From Tetramitus jugosus (Eukaryota > Heterolobosea > Eutetramitea > Acrasida > Vahlkampfiidae): a stretch of DNA of 64,000 nt. The translations under genes and the position numbers were made by a program. The stretch's first letter is position 1. Each line of letters begins with the position of its first letter. This document shows, one piece after another, positions 49,769 to 58,761 of this stretch. The DNA is taken from NCBI GenBank assembly GCA_937625935.1, contig OW569351.1, positions 434,001 to 498,000 of the forward strand, in the 5' to 3' direction. The notes below the pieces were generated by a model. That model had not been told where the DNA came from and did not search any database. It worked only from the letters and a program-made list of their open reading frames with translations.

Positions 49769-50303
49769 GATTTCTGTGTTTGTTGTTTGTTGTGTTGTGG
49801 GTTGTTTTTTTCTTCTTCCTTTGCGAGTCGGTGTTTTGTGTGAAGTTTTTATCTCCGACTTGGAGGAAAAAAGTTTTTGTTTTTGCTCTTTCTATCAGTG
49901 AGGCTTCTGCAGGATCTTCAAGACCAAAGATTCTGAAAGATTGGAGGATCAGATTACTGTAGCTGTAAACAAAGGGTCAATGTGATAGTTGGTTGTATTG
50001 ACCACTTTGGCGGACAAACTCAACGAAATTTTTGATGCAAAAGCACAATTCAGAACGGCTGGTTGCTGGAATCTGACTCTTCACATTTGACTCAAACACT
50101 CATCAAGGTAGGTCAGTGAGATCCAGGCAATGCTGTGCCACATCCAGAGAGGAAAATGTTTTTGTCGGGTATTTGTCGTTTGAACCATCAATAAATTTAC
50201 AACATTGAATTTCAGTCAACTGGGAAAAAATTTGTCCAACAACAAGCACACAACAACGCATACCATCACCCTTATTTTATCCCATTTTTGATATCAGCAA
50301 AAA
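49769..50303. other. Divergent intergenic region
   Basis: These 535 bases separate the AP-3 sigma and OSCP-like genes. A T-rich, low-complexity open frame (49780-49962) is probably 5' UTR. I see no gene. Confidence 0.4.
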
Positions 50304-51254
50304 ATGATGAACTGTATTAGAGTTGTCAGAGCGGCAAGAAACGTCACTCCAGCATTCAAGAGAGGTTATTTCACACAAACCTTCTCTGATAAGGATAAGT
50401 TTACTACCGAATTGAAGGGCGATTATCCAACCATTGTCGAAGGTTTGGAAGGTGAATTCGCAAAGGAATTGTTCCGTTATGCATACAACAATAATCAATT
50501 GGGTTACTACAAAGTCGCTTTGGAATACGTGAACGGACTCAATGCTCCTCACAGATTTGCTGAAGAAGAATTCCAAGCTTCATTGAAGGATGCTGGTGTT
50601 CCTGATGTCGTCAGAACCGAATTTTTGAGCAATGTCTCCGAATCTTTGTTGAGTAACAACTTCCCTGAAATTGTCGCTGCTTATGAAGAACTCTACAAAG
50701 CAAACTACCGTGTTGAATTTGGAACAATCACCCTTGGTACTGTAAGTGTCGTCACGATCTCGTCTATTTTCTATTTATTTTCTTCTCATTTATTGTTTCA
50801 ATTGAAGATGACCATTTTGCTGACTGAAATACGTTTTTTCTCATCATGCCCTTATTTTTTATAATTCTGCAATGTGCAAAAAAAAATGAAATCATCATCA
50901 CCACATAATGCAAAATACGAATAATACGAATGATGAACGCGATCACAACGATGAATGGATACACAATATGTTTTGTTGACGCTCGTGTACGAAATTGACT
51001 GTTTGAAACAATGACAACGACTACAACGCACTCAACTACAGCACTACTCCGACAAGTATGAATCCTTTAAGAGAAAGATTGCTGAAATTTCAGCTCCAGC
51101 TGTAGCAAACAACACCAGAGTCGAATGGAAATATAAGCTTGTTCCTGCTGATTTGTCTGGATGGAGATCAGCTGCCGCTTCCTCATCAATTGATGCTTCT
51201 GGTACATCTGCTCTCGAAGAGGAAAAGTTGAAGACTACTGACAATATTTTCTAA
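50304..51254 (+). CDS. ATP synthase OSCP/delta-like subunit, mitochondrial (two exons)
   Basis: Exons are 50304-50741 and 51042-51254 (phase 0), giving 216 residues. The intron is 300 bases with GTAAGT donor and ACTACAG acceptor. The N terminus (MMNCIRVVRAARNVTPAFKR) looks like a mitochondrial presequence. The helical part (GEFAKELFRYAYNNNQLGYY, LLSNNFPEIVAAYEELYKAN) and the end of the protein (VEWKYKLVPADLSGW, then SSSIDAS) follow the OSCP pattern of a helical bundle, a strand, and VdPxLxGG...DaS. OSCP forms the peripheral stalk joining F1 to Fo. Sequence is divergent, so the family call is probable rather than certain. Confidence 0.65.
50742..51041 (+). other. Intron of the OSCP-like gene
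   Basis: The longest intron in the window (300 bases), GTAAGT to CTACAG, phase 0. It is AT-rich with a long A run; I saw no convincing internal exon. Confidence 0.65.
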
Positions 51255-51353
51255 GTTTGATGCACTCAAACATAGAGGAGGGCAAATAAATATGAACTGC
51301 TGCTTGTACAGGTCTTGGGGTGTCATAAACAATAATATTATCACAACAACTTC

Positions 51354-52388
51354 TCACAATTTGGATTTTACTAGGCTAGTTTTCTTCTTGTTAGCTTTGC
51401 TGTTGTTGTGATGACCGGGATCATCAGAGCAATATCGCTCATAGATTTCTTGACAGTGACTTGGAATGATCTTGATGCTCGGATGTGCTTGGTGAAGGTT
51501 GTGAATACTCCTCAGCGTTTCCTTGTACTGCTCCCAATTGTCATGCACCAGATACTTTGTCACAATACTCGGCAGTTCGTTCCTCTTGAAGGCCGTAGAT
51601 GACCAGCATGCATCTCCCACGAGCAGGTAGCTCTCTTCGTTTTGAGCATGAACCAAAAGACCACAATGACCAAAATGATGTCCAGGCAGCTGGACGATAA
51701 ATACTGTCTGATCACCGAACAGATCTTTACCTCTGATGTTCGTATTGTACAGGTAGGACCATTCACCACAATTACTGTCATTCTCATCATCACCGTCTTG
51801 GACAAGTATCACTCGCTGATCAAAATCCTTGGGCAGCAGATCAGGTAGAAAGCCACATGACACTGCAGACAAGCCCTTCCTATTCCGTATTTGTTCGTAT
51901 CCAGATTGCAGACAAATGAACTTTGCACATGGAAAATGACTCAGAGCTCCGATATGATCTGCATGAAAGTGAGAAATGACAATGTAGTCAACCTGGTGAG
52001 GTTCAATCCCATACTGTTGCATCAATTGTTGAGATGCTGACTCATTTGGATGCACGGTCACTGGTGTTGCATGTGCATAGAGGCAATAGGGACAATGGGC
52101 AGTCGCTCTGTAAAAGTCTGTACTGTATCCCGTATCGAACAGAATGTAGCGCAATTTTTGCTTGCCTTCCTGACTGGTGGTGGCGGCCAAGTTTGATGCA
52201 GAGATGAATTGACGAATCAGAGAGAACATGCTTGGGAATCGAATGGTTTTGAATTGGCCCGATTCACTCAGCGTGATACGTTCATTGTTTGTGCAGTAAC
52301 CAGCAGCATGAATCGTCAATAGAGTTTCTGTGGTTGTGCTCAACGATCTTCTCATGTGTTCAGCTGGATGATTTGTTTTGGTGCCCAT
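51354..52388 (-). CDS. Metallo-beta-lactamase-fold hydrolase, lactonase-like
   Basis: The 344-residue protein starts at the ATG at 52388. It has the HxHxDH zinc site at residues 140-145 (VISHFHADHIG), a second ligand region LPGHHFGHCGLLV, a metal-bridging Asp in LLVGDACWSS and the last His in IIPSHCQEIY. This order and GDACW resemble the N-acyl-homoserine lactonase branch of the superfamily, which opens bacterial signal lactones; but the fold also serves many other hydrolases, so the substrate is unproven. The C terminus is basic (SKANKKKTSLVKSKL). The N terminus lacks a signal peptide. A bacterial origin is possible. It is divergent from the MUN-domain gene, 87 bases apart. Confidence 0.8.
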   Translation of the reverse strand: MGTKTNHPAEHMRRSLSTTTETLLTIHAAGYCTNNERITLSESGQFKTIRFPSMFSLIRQFISASNLAATTSQEGKQKLRYILFDTGYSTDFYRATAHCPYCLYAHATPVTVHPNESASQQLMQQYGIEPHQVDYIVISHFHADHIGALSHFPCAKFICLQSGYEQIRNRKGLSAVSCGFLPDLLPKDFDQRVILVQDGDDENDSNCGEWSYLYNTNIRGKDLFGDQTVFIVQLPGHHFGHCGLLVHAQNEESYLLVGDACWSSTAFKRNELPSIVTKYLVHDNWEQYKETLRSIHNLHQAHPSIKIIPSHCQEIYERYCSDDPGHHNNSKANKKKTSLVKSKL

Positions 52389-52475
52389 CAAAAAAAATTT
52401 CCATGTTTCTTCCTTGTGAGCGCCACACCCAGAAAAGCGAAAGCAAGAACAAAATCAGAATCTTCCAGTGCAGCA

Positions 52476-55400
52476 ATGTCGAATCGTGATCACAATCACA
52501 ACAATCATTATTTGCACGAGAGAAATTTGTTGTTGTGTCATATTCTGAAACAACATGAGAGCAAATTAAAGTTTCCTCCCATCTATGCCGACCAAATCAA
52601 AAAGCTATTGTCATCATCGTCAATGAGCAGCAACGATGATTCGCTCAATCAAGCTTTTCCAGAGCTTCTTTCCAGAATTCAGGTGCCTCTTCTTCTCCAT
52701 CAACTGTCAAACAACGAGCCAACAATTGACTTGACGAGCTATTTGCTGTTGCCAAATCACAGCAATAGTGCTACGAGTAGGACTAGTGCAAGTAGTAGTA
52801 CGAGTAGTAATGACAATAGAGCTTCAAAGTCTCTTCCTTCTCTTCCACCGGTTCCCACATCTGGTCAACAGAGATCGTTGCCTACGGTTCCTTTGACTGT
52901 TGTTGGTGTTGCTGCCTCACAACAGAATTCATCTCCAAACAATAATAGCTCATTAACAAAAGAGAGTAATGGTGCGACGGTAACTTCCCAGATAACTTTA
53001 CCACCTGTACCTGTAATATCACCAAGGAAGCAAGAGAATGTTTGTAATGCACCACTTGATGAGTCCAACGATGCCAGTGCAAGTGTCACAGAGGTTGTTG
53101 ATCGACAAGAAATTACTGTGTCCTATTCGATGACGTCAGTAACAACGACACAGTCATATGCACTGTACCCTACTGTTCACTCTGCAGAACCTGTTGAAAT
53201 GGATGACATGGACGATACATCGAATGATGATGAACTTTCCAGTCAGATGAACAAATTAATGAAGTTTGTGATGGGCCATGCAGTTCTAGCAGAGGATCCA
53301 ACCAGTAAGTTCCATCTTTCGATTCCCATGTCTGAGCATGACATGATGCTTGTGAGTTACGAGTCTATTTTGCTTGGTTCCACAGCGATGACTGAGTTGA
53401 GTCAAGAGGAGAGGACTGTTGGTTTAAGCAGTGTACGAAAGTATTGTAATATTAACGAAAGAGATCATTTGGACATGATTTCCCATTTTACGTTGGATTC
53501 AGCAGTGTCTCAATCATTGAGGGCAGCAAACGACATTGAACAACAAATGAAAGTGATTGTGGCGTCGAAAAAGTTGTTTGTGAGTGAACGAGAGAGAATG
53601 AAGCTACTGATTTATCGATGGTTAGTCGTAAAATCCTTCAGATATTCAACAAGGTCCAACAATGCAATAGATTTCTTTGTCAGGCAGATCAAGTTGTTTG
53701 CGAACACAATTGTAATGCGTTTGAGGATTTTGAATCAAGCTTATTTAGTGCATAATGATGTTTCGATAAGAAAGAGTGAATATGAGTTTATACTTGTGGG
53801 TTTGTTCGAGAAACTGATCCAAACCTTTGAAAACGAGCCTTCCAAAGTCACACCAATTATTCGAGAGGCAGATGATACAGTGAATAGTTTCTTGAGTCAG
53901 CTTAGCGACGAAAATATTGATGGAGTTACGTTCGTTAATCCGTTCAATCTTCATTTGTATAATTACTTGATTCAAGCAAAATTAGGTTATATGCAAAATA
54001 TGCTTCACAAGTCTGATGAAGATTCAGAGGCAGATGTCGATACAGACGAAGATTTGATAGAAGACGACGATCCAGTAAACGAACTTTTGACTTATTCAAG
54101 AGTTGTATTGGGAGTCTCTGACATTGAAGATAAGTTATGTTTTATCAATCAATTGATCGAGAGTGCTCAGCATTCCAGCTATGTGTCATCCATGCATTTG
54201 GAAAAGCAGTGCATTAGGGAGTTGGAGTACTTCTCTCAATTCGATGACAAGGATTTGGATAATAGTACTGAGACATTGAAGACTTTTGTTTTTGCACGAG
54301 TTTTTAACCTCTATGGAGTGAAGTTGGGTGACATCTTCGATCATTATCTTGAGGATACTGATTTGCTCAAGACGCATCTAAAATTGTATAATACTACTCT
54401 AAGGAGGTGCATCAAGCGTGCATCTTTTGATTCTTTTCAGAAGGAGAGCATGAAGGCTATCGTACAGCTATCTACCATGCGCGATTTTATTCGTATGAGG
54501 GATGCACGAATCAATATAGCTGCAATACCAAAGATTGAAATCGAAGGTTTTGAGGATATGGGAGATCCAACGAAAGCACCCTCTAAGGACTATTCAAAGC
54601 TTATTGAGTTCGCTGAAGAGCTCTATAATGAGTTGAGTACTGCTATTGATTCTCATTATTCGATTGTAGACATCTTTTATAACAACTCAGGCATAGAAGC
54701 TATATTAACCACGATCGGTTTGTACTCAAATGAACTGATTCATGTGATGCGAATGAATAGCGGACTGTCTCCCGAAACTGCGGTGTATTTTGCAAAGTTG
54801 CAGAAGCTGATTGATTTGTTGTCGAGTAATACTGAGGATCGGATGAGGGTTGGCTCAACGACTGCCACTCGTTATGACATCTCTCGGAGATTGATCGAAG
54901 TTGTTGACCCACTGTCGAATGCTATGGTCCCAATTTTGGAGAATTTTATCCGTTTGGCTCAAGAGAGATTCACTGGATACATGGAGCGGTCTCTCAAATT
55001 GGAGAAGTGGACGCCAATGTCAGATGAAAATCTGCATTCCTCTTCCCTGCTTGACTTATTCACTTTCCTAGAGCAACCTACGAATGATTTATTCTCTGTT
55101 GTATTGCCGAATCTCTCTCATTTTTATCGTGGTTATGCTCAGTGTGTGTCTGGTATTGTCCAGAGATATTGTGAGCTCATTGTTCGAGATATTCCTTCTC
55201 CTCAGGATCTTGTACCCCAAATCCCCAAGATACCTAAATCAAAGAAGGGGTTGGCAAAGGTGCTCAGCAACCCTAACTCTACCAAAAAGAAAACGAGTGC
55301 CATGCAAGCTGCCATGGCAGAAGAAAGACGATACGCTCTTGGAAAAAAATTTGGATATGAGGAGCTGTTTGTTCGACTCAATAATCTTACATTTGCTCGA

Positions 55401-56318
55401 AAGAAGTTTATTACTCTCGTGGATGATGTTGTGCACGGATGGAACTCAATGCGAGGTGTCTACTTGCTCAAAGGTCATACTGAAAGAAGACCAAGGAAAA
55501 AGAAAGCTCCTGCTGATGACACAGAGTCCGATACTCAGTCCTCATCATCTGAAGCATCAGAGAGCGCTAGTGATCATGATCAGGACACATCGCATCGAGA
55601 GGAAGACACGAACGAAGACAAGGAAACACCTGAAGACAGTACCTTGTCTAGCTTCTTGCCGACGATTGATCTTCAGTCAACTATTGCAGGTACAGGTGGA
55701 TACATTGTTTCTCTCATACAGAATTTGTGTGAGTATATTGGAACGAGAAATATTTACATTGAACTGTATCCTGCAATATTCAAGAATCTTTATATACCAA
55801 GTGTAGATGACAATCGATTAGAGCATGTGTTGGAAAAGAATTTTGATCCGTGCATGGAGTCGCTTCACGAATCAGTAACTGATGCTTTCTGTTCAGAGTT
55901 GATTATGAAGACAATGTTTAGAAAATTAGTTCGAGCTATATTTACAGTGATTCTGGATGGCGGACCAGAGAGGTGTAGATTCAAGCCAACTGATGCACCC
56001 CTGCTACTCAAGGATATTGGAGCGATTGAAACCTTGTTTTATGCGGACGGATCTGGTATCAAGTCTCTGCCCTACATCAGAAAGTACACTCTCAAGCTTC
56101 GAACGATTGTATCGACGGTAATGGACAAATCTACCACACAAATACTGGCAGGGTCCGAGGGAAATGATTGCTTCGATCTCTTGCCTGAAAAGAAGCCACT
56201 CTTTCCTGATTCACCTTGGACGAAACAAATTGTCTTCCGTGTGCTGTATCACCGAATATCGGTTGACCCCATGGCTAAAAAATGGTTTGAAAAACACAAG
56301 ATGCGATATGACTGGTGA
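52476..56318 (+). CDS. MUN-domain (Munc13/BAIAP3/PATROL1-like) membrane-trafficking protein
   Basis: The 1,280-residue protein starts at the ATG at 52476; an open stretch before it lacks good start context. A Ser/Asn-rich N terminus (about 1-200) leads to a helical body. Ser/Asp/Glu linkers occur near 520 and 1010-1055. The C-terminal region carries the MUN/MHD2 signature: FTVILDGGPERCRFKPTDAP, LLLKDIGAIETLFYADGSGI. A neighbouring ELFVRLNNLTFARKKF segment also matches Munc13-like MHD1 sequence. No C2 domain is visible. Munc13/CAPS-like proteins prime SNARE-mediated exocytosis; plant PATROL1-type proteins also lack C2 domains. Exocytosis or trafficking is the likely role. Confidence 0.72.
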   Translation: MSNRDHNHNNHYLHERNLLLCHILKQHESKLKFPPIYADQIKKLLSSSSMSSNDDSLNQAFPELLSRIQVPLLLHQLSNNEPTIDLTSYLLLPNHSNSATSRTSASSSTSSNDNRASKSLPSLPPVPTSGQQRSLPTVPLTVVGVAASQQNSSPNNNSSLTKESNGATVTSQITLPPVPVISPRKQENVCNAPLDESNDASASVTEVVDRQEITVSYSMTSVTTTQSYALYPTVHSAEPVEMDDMDDTSNDDELSSQMNKLMKFVMGHAVLAEDPTSKFHLSIPMSEHDMMLVSYESILLGSTAMTELSQEERTVGLSSVRKYCNINERDHLDMISHFTLDSAVSQSLRAANDIEQQMKVIVASKKLFVSERERMKLLIYRWLVVKSFRYSTRSNNAIDFFVRQIKLFANTIVMRLRILNQAYLVHNDVSIRKSEYEFILVGLFEKLIQTFENEPSKVTPIIREADDTVNSFLSQLSDENIDGVTFVNPFNLHLYNYLIQAKLGYMQNMLHKSDEDSEADVDTDEDLIEDDDPVNELLTYSRVVLGVSDIEDKLCFINQLIESAQHSSYVSSMHLEKQCIRELEYFSQFDDKDLDNSTETLKTFVFARVFNLYGVKLGDIFDHYLEDTDLLKTHLKLYNTTLRRCIKRASFDSFQKESMKAIVQLSTMRDFIRMRDARINIAAIPKIEIEGFEDMGDPTKAPSKDYSKLIEFAEELYNELSTAIDSHYSIVDIFYNNSGIEAILTTIGLYSNELIHVMRMNSGLSPETAVYFAKLQKLIDLLSSNTEDRMRVGSTTATRYDISRRLIEVVDPLSNAMVPILENFIRLAQERFTGYMERSLKLEKWTPMSDENLHSSSLLDLFTFLEQPTNDLFSVVLPNLSHFYRGYAQCVSGIVQRYCELIVRDIPSPQDLVPQIPKIPKSKKGLAKVLSNPNSTKKKTSAMQAAMAEERRYALGKKFGYEELFVRLNNLTFARKKFITLVDDVVHGWNSMRGVYLLKGHTERRPRKKKAPADDTESDTQSSSSEASESASDHDQDTSHREEDTNEDKETPEDSTLSSFLPTIDLQSTIAGTGGYIVSLIQNLCEYIGTRNIYIELYPAIFKNLYIPSVDDNRLEHVLEKNFDPCMESLHESVTDAFCSELIMKTMFRKLVRAIFTVILDGGPERCRFKPTDAPLLLKDIGAIETLFYADGSGIKSLPYIRKYTLKLRTIVSTVMDKSTTQILAGSEGNDCFDLLPEKKPLFPDSPWTKQIVFRVLYHRISVDPMAKKWFEKHKMRYDW

Positions 56319-57092
56319 GACAGTGTCTTGACTTAATCATAGTCTATCTCAATTTGTTGACTGTCTTGAACAAATCTGTTCGGCATATCAACATGGATTG
56401 GATATCGAGTTTATATCAGATGCCAATCAACCACAGTGGTACCATCATCTCACTCGATTTGTAATTTATTTAAGGTGGTGATAAAGAACCATTCACACTG
56501 TTCTTCGACTCTTTGAATGATGCCTTAAAATTTTCACTTCAGGAACTTTGTTAATAATAGGCTGATACCACTTTGGCTCTCTACAGTCGTATCAATTGTT
56601 TTCTGTCTTCTTAGCTGAATCGTCTTTTCTAATGCTAAGCTTGTCACATTTCAGTGATGCTGGAGCAAAAATGTACTTGCAACAACAATCCAATACTGGC
56701 CTCGGAACAGCAGAATGTTATCTTCCATCGACTAAATGCAATGAGCTTTACATCTACAGTGGCAACCCACCCTTCTTTACCTGAGAACCAAGTATTGATC
56801 GTAGGACTACCAGAAGCTGCAGAGATATCCTTTATCGTGTTCCTTGGGGGATCTTGTCGAGCATGATTGAGAGATTGAAACACTCTGATCAAGGCTTGGC
56901 TCAGAAGTCTTGCTGTAAAGATACGCCTGCATGAAAGGAATTGTACATTAAACGTATGTGGATACGTTTCACGGGAAAAATTTCAAGCTTACATCAACTC
57001 AACAATGCTTTATTGTTTATTGGTCCTCATCCAATCAAGAAGGAAGAGAAATGTTCAAACGAGGTTGACGTTTCGTTCAATGAACATAAAAT
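56319..57092. other. Convergent intergenic region, no clear gene
   Basis: These 774 bases hold the 3' ends of two convergent genes. A short frame (56596-56784) with a Cys motif (CYLPSTKCNELYIYSGNPPF) and an overlapping minus-strand frame are not convincing and may be debris. Confidence 0.4.
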
Positions 57093-57521
57093 TTACTTTG
57101 GGACTGTAAGGCAAACAGATGCAGAGTTAACATGTCCTCCAGTGCATTGGCATAGGGCTTCAAACTTTACACCATTGATGCTAAATTTCTCAACGAATGG
57201 TTTGTAGTCATGATCATCCATGTTCTTCCAGACATTTGTTCCGTCTGTTCCGACACCGAGCTTGTTTGAGCCCACCGATGGATTAGAGAAACCAATGGTA
57301 ACGGAACCGTTGTTAAGAACGTAGGTTACAGAACCAGAGCACCCAGCTAATGCATTATCTTTCTCGTAAGACTCGACCTTGACATGATCGTTTGAATTGA
57401 TATGTTCTGGATAGGAGTAGCCATCTGCGACTCTACCACTATCGTACCAATCACTTGAAAAAGTCAAGTCGTAAGGTGTTTTGTTCTGGATATCGAGGAT
57501 GATAACGTGTTTCTTAACCAT
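57093..57521 (-). CDS. Small aegerolysin/actinoporin-like beta-sandwich protein
   Basis: The ATG at 57521 gives 142 residues; the open frame upstream is AT-rich UTR. The protein has no signal peptide. It has alternating strands (MVKKHVIILDIQNKTPYDL), a Gly-rich segment CSGSVTYVLNNGSVTIGFSN followed by P-SVGSNKLGV, and a Cys-containing end. The G-S-V-x-Y...I-x-F-x-N-P...G-x-N pattern is typical of aegerolysin and related pore-former/lipid-binding families. In such families lipid binding with or without pore formation varies widely, and a role in defence or predation is only an inference. An intact frame with no disruptions. Confidence 0.45.
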   Translation of the reverse strand: MVKKHVIILDIQNKTPYDLTFSSDWYDSGRVADGYSYPEHINSNDHVKVESYEKDNALAGCSGSVTYVLNNGSVTIGFSNPSVGSNKLGVGTDGTNVWKNMDDHDYKPFVEKFSINGVKFEALCQCTGGHVNSASVCLTVPK

Positions 57522-58071
57522 TGTTAGTCGTGTGTTGTTTTGTTGTTTTGTTATTTTGTATTGTTTATACTGTGCAATGGCTTGGATTTTATACTTCGAA
57601 GGAGAAAACCAAATTCCTGCAATCAATTAAATTTGATGTGACAAGAGATTAGTACATGGGCAATTCTTGTGAGAAATTCTCTCTTGGATTCGAGTTAAAG
57701 AACTGATCGGAGATATGTGGGAACTAATTCTTCTCTTGTTATCCGGCCAGAAGGAAAAGAGTTGGGTAGTCTGATTGGGAAAGGCAGTATTTGGGTAGTG
57801 TTCTGTGATCTGTCGCTATCCGGACAACGGAAGAGTGGTACTTTGTTGGATCATCCGTTTCCCAAAACTAGCCTGGTTGAAGGTGGTTACAATCAAATTC
57901 TCCCATTGGTGGACCTGGGTTCGATCGGAAGTCATTGTATGTATCAACAAGCTCTAATGCATCAATCCACGTTATCGTTGAGAAAAGGACAACGTTAAAT
58001 TGTGTTGAGAAAGCTGAATGATAACGTTCCATTGTCTGAAGTGGCGGCAATCATACTCGATTTATTCTGGC
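57522..58071. other. Intergenic region, no clear gene
   Basis: These 550 bases contain the upstream region of the aegerolysin-like gene. Overlapping frames at 57717-57998 (+) and 57868-58050 (-) have no recognisable content. Confidence 0.4.
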
Positions 58072-58300
58072 TCATCGTCGTACTGCAGAGCTGTAGCTCT
58101 TTTCATCTTCAGCAAGATTTTTCCACAACCTACCCAACCTCTTCATCACATCTGGATTGATATATCTCGGTTTTTCTTTTGCAACACTGTTGCTATCCCT
58201 CAGTGGTCTTGCAGGATCTCGTTGTGTTTGACCTCGTCCAAGAACAATCACACTGACCGGAAACCAAACAAAGTTCTTAAGTCAATAGCATATACATATT
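58072..58300 (-). pseudogene. HMG-box relic
   Basis: The minus strand reads YINPDVMKRLGRLWKNLAED then EKSYSSAVRR and a stop: the pattern of the second and third helices of an HMG box (lg..W..L...eK..Y...A). Just upstream in another frame is LFLDEVKHNEILQDH, resembling the first helix, separated by stops. The two parts are thus in different frames, and no start or remainder is visible, so it is a degraded fragment. Confidence 0.4.
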
Positions 58301-58761
58301 CTAGTTGGTTCTTCTGTTGTTTTCCTGGTGTTTTACCTTTGGTTTACTCGTTCTGCCGTTGGCCGGTGTGCACACCAATAGACAGGTAACGTTCAACAAG
58401 GGTACCATGGCGAAAAAGAGGTTAGAAAAACAAGACTTGTTATGACTGGTGAGATTGTGTGTCAATACAAAACAACTCTAAAGGACTTCTTCTTCCTTCA
58501 CATGTGATTTCGTTGCCAACACTAAAAATGGAAAACCCGATTTTTAGACCCTCCTGTCGCACACAAAGCAAACAGAACCGCTCCAAATATCCCGGCCGAA
58601 AAAAAGCTCTTACCACAACTGCAAACTCACTGACATACCAACACCAATTGTTGTACGCGCGTGTGACCGGAGAGAGCTGTCACATATTTGCTGGATATCA
58701 TATCATCCACAACAACAACAACAACAACCACCACCACACATCGATACAACATTAAAAAAAA
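58301..58761. other. Upstream region of the protease-domain gene
   Basis: These 461 bases precede the next gene; the last part is CAA/ACC-rich 5' UTR ending in AACATTAAAAAAA before the ATG. A frame at 58459-58755 is without meaning. Confidence 0.35.

Noticed and set aside
57717..57998. 93-codon plus-strand frame
   Set aside because: No family, no start context, and frames overlap on both strands of degraded DNA.
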